This document shows, in pieces, positions 35,130-47,400 of a stretch of DNA of 64,000 nucleotides. Where the stretch lies: positions 33,489,756 to 33,553,755 of the forward strand of contig NC_069135.1 of assembly GCF_026914265.1 (NCBI RefSeq), written 5' to 3'. The notes under the pieces are model-generated. The model did no database searches, was not told the origin of the DNA, and saw only the letters and a list, made by a program, of their open reading frames with translations. How positions within the stretch are numbered: position 1 is the stretch's first letter; each line of letters begins with the position of its first letter. A program made the position numbers and the translations under genes. The stretch is from Mya arenaria. Its lineage: Eukaryota > Mollusca > Bivalvia > Myida > Myidae.

Positions 35130-35439
35130 CATCAATCCAACATATTACAGTGATCATTTTATTGTATCCAGTGTGATACCGTTGAATTCACTACAGTGAA
35201 ATCTGAAAAAGTTCAACCTGTTGCTTTGAAACCATTTGTGTTAATATATGAAATAAAAACCTGGTTTTTGGAATTTCCATGCTTATGCCATTGATTTCAA
35301 TCATTATTACTACAATCAAGAATTGTGTCAGTTTCATCAGAACAATATCCAGTATACAGTACTAACATGTTCACAAGTAACCAGTTGAAGAATTCACAAT
35401 TCACAGATCCTTTAAAAACTAAATGAGCAAATATTTACC

Positions 35440-35760
35440 TTAAAAGTAATTGACACTTGGAAAGATGAACAAACAAAACAAATCCAGCATGCAATATTTG
35501 AACCAGATGCCAGTGGAATACCAGCAGAACTTAAGTATGGCATATTTGCCACAGTAGTGCTTACTACAAATATTGACCTGTCAGATGGACTTGTTAATTC
35601 GGCTACAGGAACAGTCCCGGGATTTATTCCCAGGTGGATAAGGATGCATTCAAGCCCAAATATGTACTTGTAAAATTTGATGATGATCGTGCTGGAAGAA
35701 AAGCCCTTGAATGCTCTAGATGTCTTATTCCAGAAGAGATCAGCTAGAGCATCAGCTAGT
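35440..35760 (+). pseudogene. Pif1-like Helitron helicase C-terminal scrap
   Basis: A broken frame with IDTWKDEQ near its start and VVLTTNIDLSDGLVNSATG further on. The latter matches the conserved TxNxDxSDGLVNGATG motif near the end of Pif1-type helicases. The Walker A/B portion is missing, which shows a large internal deletion between this and 35129. Confidence 0.7.
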
Positions 35761-35944
35761 TTTTATTGTCAGCAGTGTAACTTCTAAATTACTCATTATA
35801 TTTAAATAAAACAATACACGCATGATAAAAGAAGATGCAGTGTGCAGTAACCTTGGAGTTATGGCCTCTTTTCAAAGGAATGGTTTGCCATTTCTGTGTC
35901 CAGGCGGCATTTGGGGGTATTCGTCACTCCTGTGACAGCTCTAG

Positions 35945-37896
35945 TTGTTTTTACACATGTCAAAAATAAAAATATTCACAATTTTATATCGATTTTAGCG
36001 TCATATTTCCCTAAGTGATTATCCAATTATAACCATTATAATGTTAATAAATGTCTGATACAATAACCAAAACATTAATATTGGCTGTAACTCACAAACC
36101 ATTCAACATATTCATTGGAGCTTAGTACTGACATGGTGTTCAATATGCAATTTAAACACTATTATGGTTAAAAATCTTTGATGGTTCCATTTCTTATATC
36201 ATTCAATTCCATTAGCTACATCAGTTTTTGATTTTTTTAAAAACCAAGACCATCCCGTATTAATTCTACGTTAGGCGTCAAACTGTCAAGGAAAAGTATT
36301 TCAGACTGAAAAAGAAAACAACAACAAAAAGTTAACAAAACAAAAAATTTAGCGCATGGAGCTTCTTATAATGATAATAAGGATGAACTCTGGAAAACAC
36401 TATTAACTAAGAAAAATCCAATTTCTTGTCAGATATGGACCTAGAGAATGTATATTACCTTATCATTTAGTTTCTATTGTAATATAAGCTAATGGAGTGC
36501 TTGTTGTCTAAGAAACTTCAAGATAAAAGTGTTGTTTTTTTTCAAGGCAATTTGTTTAATCTTTCCAGGAGGCAAATCTTTTAACTGGAACCTAATAAAC
36601 ATATAACCAGTTTGGATTGCTCATTACTGAATACGAACCAGATGCTTCCAATGACAAATACGTACGCACATGTAGCTTCGGGAAAATAGCATGCACAAAA
36701 GTAACCTTGGCCGTTACTCACTCACTATTAAAGTTACTCACATGAAACGAAGCGACAACATGCACATGTGTTTATGTCTGGAAACTCTGGCCTAGATAAC
36801 TGTTTATGCTCCATTTATTTCTGACAAAGGTTATGGTGAACTTAGTCATAACCCAATAACCATTTAAATTATTCAAATGAAACTTAGTATACATTTTAGA
36901 AGTAACAATATTCTCAGTTATAACAAAGTTCAATACTCTCGCTTATATAATGACTGATATATGTTTGAATCTTCTTTGGACATAATATGAATAATATTCC
37001 GAATATTCACATGCAAATGAGTACACATGTTACATGTGCCATTAGATAAATGTGTAGCATGACAAATAACTCTAACATAATTGAATGTTAAATTTGCTAT
37101 AGTCCTTGAAAGACAAGTTCGCTATACCCCTTGCTAGACGAGCGTTGGCAATTACTTGTCGTGCTCTTACTTTGCATGGTACAGGACTGGTGTTGAACAT
37201 ATATTAGTCAGCATTTTAGATGAGTCATTCAAGTCATTGCAAACAAAAACAATATATATGGCGTTTGCATACGATTAAGAAGTAAACGATTAACATTTTA
37301 TTTCATTTTGACATTGTATGTATTGTTATGTAGGAAAGTGTAAGCACTACAATGTAGTGCTATGACAATTTAAGAGACAATCTTTCATACAATGCGGACA
37401 GTCCTGAAATGATTGTTGGTTTTTGAACAGCAGCTCATTTTCGCGGGGTCTGGTGAGCAATATTATTATTATATTGCTCACCTCCGTATGATCAGATTGT
37501 GTATCCTCAAAGGCAAGAGGACAGTTGTCTCACGGTAGTTGTTTGTGATTCACTTTTTGGGATATGTTTGAGCAGTATCAGCATTTTCTCCCTTCTTTAG
37601 ACAGGTCCAGTATAGTGATCATTGCCAATTGCTGGCCTCCTAACATTCAAGCCATTTACTTTGGTGGAAGTCTTGAAAGTACGGAATATTGAGACCACAC
37701 CATGATCTATAATGTGTACAGTTTAGATCAGCAGATCAAAGGTCAAAGTCACGACATAATACTATGCTTGTGCTGAAAATGATGTGTCGACAGTTAAGTC
37801 ATTTCATATTGTCAATATACCTCATCAACTCTATAGCAACATTTAGAACAGGTTTATAACTAAACATACTGCCCGTAAACGTTTCGGGTTGTTAGT
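35945..37896. other. No recognised gene
   Basis: AT-rich non-coding DNA right of the Helitron. The only structure seen is a small hairpin at 37449-37481 (GGTGAGCAATAT pairing with ATATTGCTCACC), possibly a terminus of a short element. Confidence 0.5.
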
Positions 37897-38110
37897 TTAA
37901 AGGGACTGTGTCACAGATTGGCACCAAAAACAGTTTTTTTCTGTAACGAATCTCAGGACAATTATCTAATAGAATGTGTTACGCTTTGATATCATAATTG
38001 TTAAAAAAGTACCAAAATGGAAAAAAAACACACAATAGGTCGGAGATCGGGTTTGAACCCGCGTCGCCAAAATTGAAGTCCAGCGTCTTTCTCACTGAGC
38101 TACAAAGGCT
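37897..38110 (-). mobile_element. tRNA-derived SINE
   Basis: On the minus strand the head (38110 to about 38036) reads as a degenerate tRNA: A-box-like TAGCTCAGTGAGAAAGACG about 8 bases in, then a B box GGTTCAAACCC. It is too diverged, and lacks the full cloverleaf, to be a tRNA gene. A non-tRNA body follows to about 37897, ending 'gtgacacagtccctttaa'. No target duplication was found. It lies just downstream of gene 38425-53272. Confidence 0.72.
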
Positions 38111-38424
38111 TATTCTTATCGGGTGACACACCTATCTCGGTAATATCACGTGATAACGCCGACTAGCCAATCATGCACAAGGAATGAATTCTACCTTGTA
38201 GACATACCCAGTAATCTTTTTAATGGAAAATACGAAATAACTGCTGAACTTAATATATATGCAAAAAGCTACAGAAACATGCTCAGTAGCAAAAAGTTTA
38301 AACATAAACCCGGTTTAGTGGCAATGGGCAACGCCAAAGACATAGAACACAAATTCACAAACAAGAAATATATATATATGAATCCGTGGAAACAGTAACG
38401 ATGGTTTAATATGTGGTATGATTG

Positions 38425-41400
38425 CTAAAACAAAATGGGAATAAAACAATAAACACAAAGTCCAAAGAAAATCGTGTGCAAGAAAGCAAACATCCCCTTT
38501 CCAGAAGATACCGTGCTTGGTGTGGTCGACAATGGAACCATTGTTTGCTTACATGTTTCTGAAAATAAAAAAAAGTTTTTGTATGCAAATCAAGTAGTCA
38601 TAAAATCATAAGTAGTATAAAAAATCATATATGAATACAAAATTCATAGTACAGTCTAAAAACAGGAATTGTTTCTAAGTACAAAAAATGTTAAAAATAC
38701 TATTTAAGTAAAAGATAAAGTTCATGTAATCGTGTTTATTGTATGGTATTATGTTTAATAAATGCAGCTTAAACATCGAAATCCAAACGTTACACTATAA
38801 AATCGAAATGGAATATTGCTAAAATGCGATAAATAAGATAAAGTTTTAAACGGGGAAGTTACATATTACACAAAATTACACTCTAGAGATAAACAAATTA
38901 AAAAGAAAACCTTTTCTAGAAAATCTTACTGGGCAGTTGCCTAATTCCGGATCAATTTTGAAGTTTTCTTAAAATACTGTCGGAATTAATGAACATAAGT
39001 ACATGAAATTTTGATATAGTAATGTTGGGACCGATACTAACCAAAATGGAAAAAAGAATTAAACAAAACAAAATTAATTATAATATGATATTCAGAACGA
39101 AATGAGGACATGAACGACGTCCGAAAACATGCATTCAGAGCCTAAATATTCGGATTTTTTAAAAGAACACAGTTAACATCATCAAATCAATATACAAATA
39201 TTTAAATGCTATTTAAATATAAATCATGCATTAAATTTTATCCTTCTCCGAAGTATTCGTATGTGTATTTTCGGCCTATCCGAACTACTAATATGTCTGA
39301 ATTTGCAAAAGTACGAATCTGCTTCATTTTTGCTTCGTTTTCATATCAAATGCTGCACAACACAAAAACAATGGCATCGTCAATTTATTTACTTTATATG
39401 TATTTGGCATTGTATTTCCTGATTGACGATAAGTCATAAACTTCGTGTAGTAGGTCTAGTGTTAAAGACAACCCTGTCGAACCTCAATATAAAAGCTCGC
39501 GCTGTGTGACGTCATCCCCCAATATCGTTCTTAAAAAAGAAATAGATTTTCGGTATCCATATCGAAACTAAACACACAATTATAGAGACACTATCCCCAC
39601 ATTCAATGCCTATTTGAAATACTTAACTCTCAGACAAAACAATGTCAGATTGCTGAAGGACATATTGTAGTACAAAAAGATAGATATGATTCACAAACTC
39701 TTTCAAGAGTTTGTGAATCATATCTATCTTTTTGTACTACAATATTGACAAGTTCGTGAAAAATCTTGTGTTGTTAATGTTTAATAGTTAATGTTCAAAA
39801 CCTGTTTGTAATTGCTTACAACGCAAAATGTTATATCATGTTATGTATCTAGTCATATGTTAACCAGGTATATATAGTATGTATGTTAAACATGATACAC
39901 CCTAGCCTCTAGTTTAATGTTTATGTATATATATATATACATGTTTAAATTCATTATATGATGTTCAAATGAGATATCTTATTAAGATAATTTACGATAC
40001 ATTTTCTTGTAATTTACGGGACAATTTTTTAAATCAAATAGAAATTGATTGTTTATTGACAACATAATCCATGTTTAACATGTTAAAATGAAATGATTTG
40101 ATGTATCAAAAAAGCTACTGATATGATTTAAACATGTTTGTTTGATTTACTATTGTTATGTTACAGTTAGAATTTCAAATTAAAATTAGAAAAATAGAAT
40201 AAACGAGTTCGTTTTTTTGCCAATTTCATCAAAATACACAATAAATAAACATAAAGTATTTTGATTCATTTCAGAATATATATCTAGTTTCAGAATTTGA
40301 CACAAAATGACACTCATTTAATAAGTAACAGTGGTTTACTTTGTATTTGTTTTTTGAAGGTGTGACTCGAAAATTACTGCAAGAAACTCGACAGTGGCTA
40401 CCTAAAAATGGCTATATATTTAGTTTCAGAACACTTGTACTCATAAAATTTTGCCAAATGATCGGATATATACTTATTATCATTGCAAGCAATACAGATA
40501 ATGTAAATACTGTTGTTGAAATTTTGACATTTTGCTGTATGCTATTGTCACCTTTAAGTGAGACTGAATCTTAAATGGAATGTATTGAAAGTATAATTTT
40601 AAAATTAATCCTCGATTCGATTGCATCCAGAACCAAAACGCATATTATTAGTATAGAAGAATACTTTTTACTTAACAAAACCATACAGGAAAAGCATGCG
40701 CGCGCGTGCGCGTGTGTGTTTTGATTTTCAAAAAAATAGGAAACAGCATTGATGTGTTCTGATTTCTGCTATTGAAAGTGTTTGTTATTTAGGTATCATT
40801 ATATAAGTTATCTATGTTCAAATTCAATGAGAAAAAAAAAGAAATAAGATCACTCACCATTAGCCGACAATTCGAGCCTGAACCCGGATGTTGGGACGGC
40901 GGACGCAGTTTGACCGGAAGCACACAGGGACGGGGATACACTGGCGGACGTTTTAGTGTCGTTGTTTAGGTTGTCAATCACCTAGATGGGTGAAGCAAGA
41001 ATTTAGTACCTATTGCATAACAACACTACATATCTAATATACAGTTTTACATATTTTAAATAACTTTATCAAAATGTTTTTTTCTTTTTTTTCTTGATGA
41101 CGTTTTCTAAGACTTCCATGGTCGATCCACAGGAGTTTCTATCGAACTTTTTTAACTCTATATGTATTTTCTATACATACTATTTTTTAATTGAACAATG
41201 TGATTCTTTTCAAACAAAATATAGAATGAAGACAAGTAAGAAAGAACTTATGAGAGAATTTGAGTTCGCGCAAAAAATAAAATATAGAACGCCGAAATGC
41301 AACGAGACAAGTTTTTTTATATGGGCAGTCAGAAAGTATAGCTAATTAATTTCTTGTTTGAGTAAGGACTAAGTAGCAGCCTAAAGTAATTTTGCAGAAA

Positions 41401-44400
41401 CCATTTTTCAATTTGTTGTTACAGTGACCTTGCCTTAAACCTGGCCCCCTCTAAAGCAAAACCGTACTCTTCACATAAGCCTCCTTCACATTTTTTTTAT
41501 TTACTTTCATTACTACCCATCAATGCTAGCTTAGTTTATTTCTTAGCTTTCTCTTCACGTTCTATCTACATTTCATATTTCATTTATATCCATCAATTCT
41601 TACTTAAGTTATTGGGCGAAAACTATTTTTCTATTCAGTAATAGTGACCTTGACCTTGACCGTAACCCCATCCCCCTCAAAAGCAATCCCAAGCTAGCTC
41701 TTCATATAAGCTACATACATAACAGCTTTCATTAGTATCCATCCATTCTAACTTAAAGTTTTGGACAGAAAACCATTTTCCCATTTTAAATTACAGTGAC
41801 CTTGACCTGCCCCTCTCAAAAGCAATTCCAAGTTGGCTCTTTACATGCGCTACATACACACCTACTTTTATCACAAATAGTCTATGGAATATATGGCTAA
41901 CCATTGGTTTCCGCCCAATAACTTAAGCTAGCATTTGCCCTAGGGTTTTTTCATGTCATATAAATGCAACATTAGCTAGCAAATGTATGTCTTACCATAC
42001 AAAAGAAGGGTGATGTTGCACCACTGTCTTTATTGTACAACATCAGAATGATGTTATTCCCGTCCGTACTTGTATTAAAGCTGAATAAACAGCCCAGCTG
42101 ACCATCCGCTGAAAAAAAAGAAAAACAAGGATGAAGTAAACTTACAGACATGTTATCAAAGTCATTGCAATTATTATATTTTATTGTAGCTACAGAGATA
42201 CAGTTGTTCACGCAGTTCGAACAGATCCGCGTAAGGTTTGTTTTTGCTAAACTAGTATTAGAGCCGGTGATTAACTTAGTTGATAAAGGAGAACTACATG
42301 TTGTAATAAACTCAAACATTTAATATTGTTCAACATTTGTGAAACGAATTATTAACTAATCAAAGATAAATTATATGGTGTACTCTTGGTGGTACGAAGT
42401 TACGATAAAGTGGGGACATTCGTTTTGGAGGATACCGGAATAAACATTCGGAGCTCCTCGACCATTTTTATCGAAAACAACCTCGGATGTATTTGGACGG
42501 TTTACATACTCAAAAAGTGGTACGTTTAAGTCCGCTGCAAGTAGATCGCGTTGTAATTTTAGCAGTTAAACTTTGTGACATTACTCTTGGGAATCTTTAT
42601 TATGTTTGTAATACTACACTTCACTGGCAATCAATTAAAACTTAGATCGATAAATACAACTCTAAAACACTACATTTAATTCATGATATAATTAAAACAA
42701 GAGGGCCATGATGGCCCTAAATCGCTCACCTGAGTAAAAGAGTTTAACCTTTGTTATTAATATAGCTTGTTTCTCAAAGAATATTGAACAAGAGCTGTCA
42801 AAGTATGTGACAAATGCCCCCCAATGTGACATTGATCTATGAACAAGTACATAAAAAGTTGATCTTGCCTTTATGTGTCAAATACATATTGCAAGTTATA
42901 TTAAATTGCCTCTGAGCATAGAAAAAAACAACCAATCATACTAAATGACAGCCAACACTCTTTATGTCCTCATATTCAGCATTCCATTGTGAATAAACAC
43001 TTAGTGTATCTTTCACCTTAGAGGTAGGGACATGGGTCTTGCACACGACACGTTGTCTTGGTATGTCGAAAACATATGGCAAGTCATATTAAAATCTGTC
43101 CATATAAGAGTAAGTCACAGCGCGGACACGACAGCCTATATTTTCCTTCAGGTTGCCATGGCAACCAGAGTTCTGCATGGAATTAATTTTTTTGAACAAT
43201 TTTGAAAAAGCACCAACCAAGGATCATTCCTATGAAGTTTCATCAAAATTGTCCAAGCGATTTAGGAGAAGAAGATGATTGTAACCAATTGTTGACACTT
43301 TTCCTTTAGGTTGCCATGTCAACCAGAGTTCTACATGGAATTAATTTCTTTGAACAATTTTGAAAAAACACCAACCAAGGATCATTCCTATGATGTTTCA
43401 TCAAAATTGTCAAAGCGGTTTAGGAGAAGAAGATGATTATAACCAATTGTTGACATTTTCCTTTAGGTTGCCATGGCAACCGGGCCAAACAAAATTATGT
43501 GAACAAATTTAAGAGAGGTCCATGCAAGGACACTCCAAACCAAATTTGCTGAATATCTATCAAGGGGTTCATGCGAAGAAAATGTTAAGTTTTTTTTACT
43601 AATTCTAGCTCTGGTGGCCCTTAAAAGGGGCCAAACAAAATTATTTGAATAGACCTGACAGAGGCCCATGCTAGGATGCTTCAGACTTGAAGATCCATCA
43701 AGCAGTTAATAAGATCAAGTTGTTTAAAGGTTTTTCTATTTTTTGCTCTGGTGACCCCTAAATGGGGCCAAACAAAACCATTTGAACAAAGTTGAGAGAG
43801 GACCATGTAAGGATGCTACATATCAAGTATGGAGTCATTCTGACCTTTACTTTCAGAGGAAAAGATATTTAAGTGACAAGACAAGATTTTATAAGTTTTC
43901 ATCATATACATATATAAGAAAACCCATGACCGCCCGGGTGGGGCCATTTTTTGACCCCAGGGCCAAAGATTGAACAATATTGGTACAAGTCAACTAGATG
44001 ATATATCATGCCAAATATCTAAGCTCTTGTCACTACTTGATTTTACGTGTGTATCTATATATGTATATTTGTTATTAATTGTTGTATGTGGCCCATATTG
44101 AAAATTGGTATGTGTACTAAATATGTTATCCAGTTTAAATTAAGACGTTACTTGTCTTTGTGAGTTCGGAGAAGATTTTTTTTAGTTTTCACTATAACAC
44201 ATATAGAGAAAACCCATCAGCCCCGGGGTGTGGCCAATTTTGACCCCAGGGCCATAATTTGAACAATCTTTGTAGAGGTCCACTAGACGAGGAATCATGC
44301 CAAATATCTAAGCTCTAAGCCACTAAGTTCAGAGGAGATGATTTTTGAAGTTTTCACTATAAACATATAGAGAAAACCCATGACCCCCGAAGGGGGTGGG

Positions 44401-47400
44401 GCCAATTTTGACCCCAAGGCCATAATTTGAACAATCTTTGTAGAGGTCCACTAGACGAGAAATCATGCCAAATATCTAAGCTCTAGTCCAAGTAAGTTCA
44501 GAGGAGAAGATTTTTGAAGTTTTAACTGTAAACATATAGAGAATACCTTAACCCCCCTGGGCGGGGCCAATTTTGACCCCAAGGCCATAATTTGAACAAT
44601 CTTTGTAGAGGTCCACTAGACGATGAATCAAGCCAAATATCAAAGCTCCAAGCAACTAAGTTCAGAGGAGAATTTTGATTTTTTTCAATATAAACATATA
44701 GAGAAAACCCATGAACACCCAGGGGCGGGGCCAATTTTGACCACAGGGCCATAATTTGAACAATCTTTGTAGAGGTCCACCAGACGATGAATCATGCCAA
44801 ATATCTAAGCTCTAGTCCAAGTAAGTTCAAAGGAGAAGATTTTTGAAGTTTTCACTACAAACATATAGAGAAAACCCATGAACACCCAGGGGCGGGGCCA
44901 ATTTTGACCCCAAGGCCATAATTTGAACAATCTTTGTAGAGGTCCACTAGACGATGAATCATGCCAAATATCTAAGCTCTAGTCCAAGTAAGTTAAGAGA
45001 GGAAGATTTTTGAAGTTTTAACTATAAACATATCAAGTATACCCATGACCCCCCGGAGCGGGGCCAATTTTGACCCCAAGGCCATAATTTGAACAATCTT
45101 TGTAGAGGTCCACCAGACGATGAATCATGCCAAATATCTAAGCTCTAGTCCAAGTAAGTTCAAAGGAGAAGATTTTTGAAGTTTTCACTACAAACATATA
45201 GAGAAAACCCATGACCCCCCGGGGCGGGGCCAATTTTGACCCCAAGGCTATAATTTGAACAATCTTTGTAAAGGTCCACCAGACAATGAATCATGCCAAA
45301 TATCTAAGCTCTAGTCCAAGTAAGTTCAGAGGAGAAGATTTTTGAAGTTTTAACTATAAACATATAGAGCATACCCATGACCCACCGGGGCGGGGCCAAT
45401 TTTGACCCCAGGGCCATAATTTGAACAAACTTTGTAGAGGTCCACTAGACGATGAATCATGACAAATATCTAAGCTCTAGTCCAAGTAAGTTCAGAGGAG
45501 AAGATTTTTGAAGTTTTAACTATAAACATATAGAGCATACCCATGACCCCCCGGGGCGGGGCCAATTTTGACCCCAGGGCCATAATTTGAACAAACTCTA
45601 TAGAGGTCCACTAGACGATGAATCATGACAAATATCTAAGCTCTAGGCCAAGTAAGTTCAGAGGAGAAGATTTTTTAAGTTTTCACTATAAACATATAGA
45701 GAAAACCCATGACCCCCCAGGGCGGGGCCAATTTTGACCCAAGGGCCATAATTTGAACAATCTTGGTAGAGGACCATTTGGTGATCCTACCTACCATATA
45801 TCAACGGCCTAAGCCTTGTGGTTTGGGAGAAGAAGATTTTTAAAGTTTTTCCTTTCCATTGCCCTGGCAATCAGAGTTCTGCATGGAATTCAATTCTTTG
45901 AACAATTTTCAAAGGGGACCACCCAAGGAACATTCCTGTGAAGTTTGGATGAAATTGGCTAAGTGGTTTATGAGGAGATGTCGTTTAAAGTAAAAGTTTA
46001 CGGACGGACGGACGGACGACGGACGGACGCCGGACAAATTGTGATCACAAAAGCTCACCTTGTCACTATGTGACAGGTGAGCTAAAAATAGGAACTACTT
46101 CAACTGATGTACCGGCATACATCCGAGGTTGTTTTCGATAAAAATGGCCGAGGAGTTCCGAATGCGGAGTAAACAGAGGTAACCTACTCGACCGTCTGTT
46201 GAACACATATCAAAATCACAAACACCCGAGCCGATAGTTTGATGATTTAACCCGTCCGGGATGCCTTACTATAAAAAAGTGTACAAGCTACTGCCATAAC
46301 AACCGATTAAAATCTGTATTTAAATGCACATCAATTTTGTTAAAAACAACAATAAGAACCAACGCACGTACTCGTCGAAAAAGGGTTTGCCGTACAGTCG
46401 GAAGTGGTATTGACTTGGAGCTTGGTTTTGTTTTGGTCCTCACATGATGCTATGAACCCTGTGTAGTTTGACGAACAGTCCACTGTGCTAGAACTTGTGA
46501 TGTAGTTGAAAAAGTAGTACCCGAGGAGCGGGTCCGGGCATTGGTCATCTCCAGTTGTTTCTGTACCTATAACCGAGAAACTAGATTGTTAATAACCTTG
46601 TTGTTCAGCATGTGCGTCATAAATGCTACGTCGGAAGGCAACATTTTGCTCCGAATGAAAAATTAAAACAAAGAAAAACACACAGGTTCACCCATTCTCT
46701 CTCATAAAAGGCTCGAACACTTAATCTGGGACAGCATCTCTACACACTACCACCCACCTCCTCTGATGTATGGCTTGAACGCTTTATCAAGGATCGCCTC
46801 ACTACACACGTTCACCCACCTCCTCTGATGTTAGGTTTGAATATTGTGTCCAGGACCGCCTCTCTACACACGTTCACCCACCTCCTCTGATGTTAGGTTT
46901 AAATACTGTGTTTAGGACCGCCTCTCTACACACGTTCACCACCTCCTCTGATGGTAGGTTTGAATATTGTGTCTAGGACCGCCTCTCTACACACTATCAC
47001 CCACCCCCTCTGATATAAGGTTTAAATACTGTGTCAAGGACCGCCTCTCTACACACGTTCACCCACCTCCTCTAATAAAAGGTTTAAATACTGTGTCTAG
47101 GACCGCCTCTCTACACACTTTTACCCACCTCCTCTGATGTAAGTTTTGAATATTGTGTCTAAAACCGCCTCTCTACACACTTTTCACCCACCTCCTCTGA
47201 TGTTAGGTTTGAATACTGACTCTAGGACCGCCTCTTTACACACGTTAACCCACCTCCTCTGATGTTAGGTTTGAATACTGACTCTAGGACCGCCTCTTTA
47301 CACACGTTAACCCACCTCCTCTGATGTTAGGTTTGAATATTGTGTCTAGGACCGCCTCTCTACACACTATCACCCACCCCCTCTGATGTAAGGTGTAAAT

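Larger units (their letters stand above)
30652..35944 (+). mobile_element. Internally deleted autonomous-type Helitron
   Basis: In order: a spliced gene with an Ulp1/C48-like protease domain (30652-31965), a 63-bp/21-aa repeat array (32030-33826), a Cys-rich segment of the kind preceding Helitron proteins (33838-34395), a Helitron_like_N-type domain (34425-35129) and a scrap of the Pif1-like helicase C-terminus (35440-35760). The 3' end at 35944 has a GTCACTCCTGTGAC hairpin, then AGCTCTAG|T, fitting the Helitron CTRR rule. The HUH nuclease motifs and most of the helicase are absent, so it cannot be autonomous. The left end is not identified; 30652 is simply the first recognisable codon. Confidence 0.75.

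Noticed and set aside
38036-38110. tRNA gene on the minus strand
   Set aside because: A and B boxes are present, but the stems are degenerate and it continues into a non-tRNA body, so it is a SINE.
38150-38398. 82-aa + strand ORF
   Set aside because: No domain similarity, no clear promoter or splice context, and it lies between a SINE and the last exon of an opposite-strand gene.
39662-39745. microRNA precursor
   Set aside because: Perfect 41-bp pairing with a 2-base loop is unlike metazoan pre-miRNAs, which have larger loops and mismatches.
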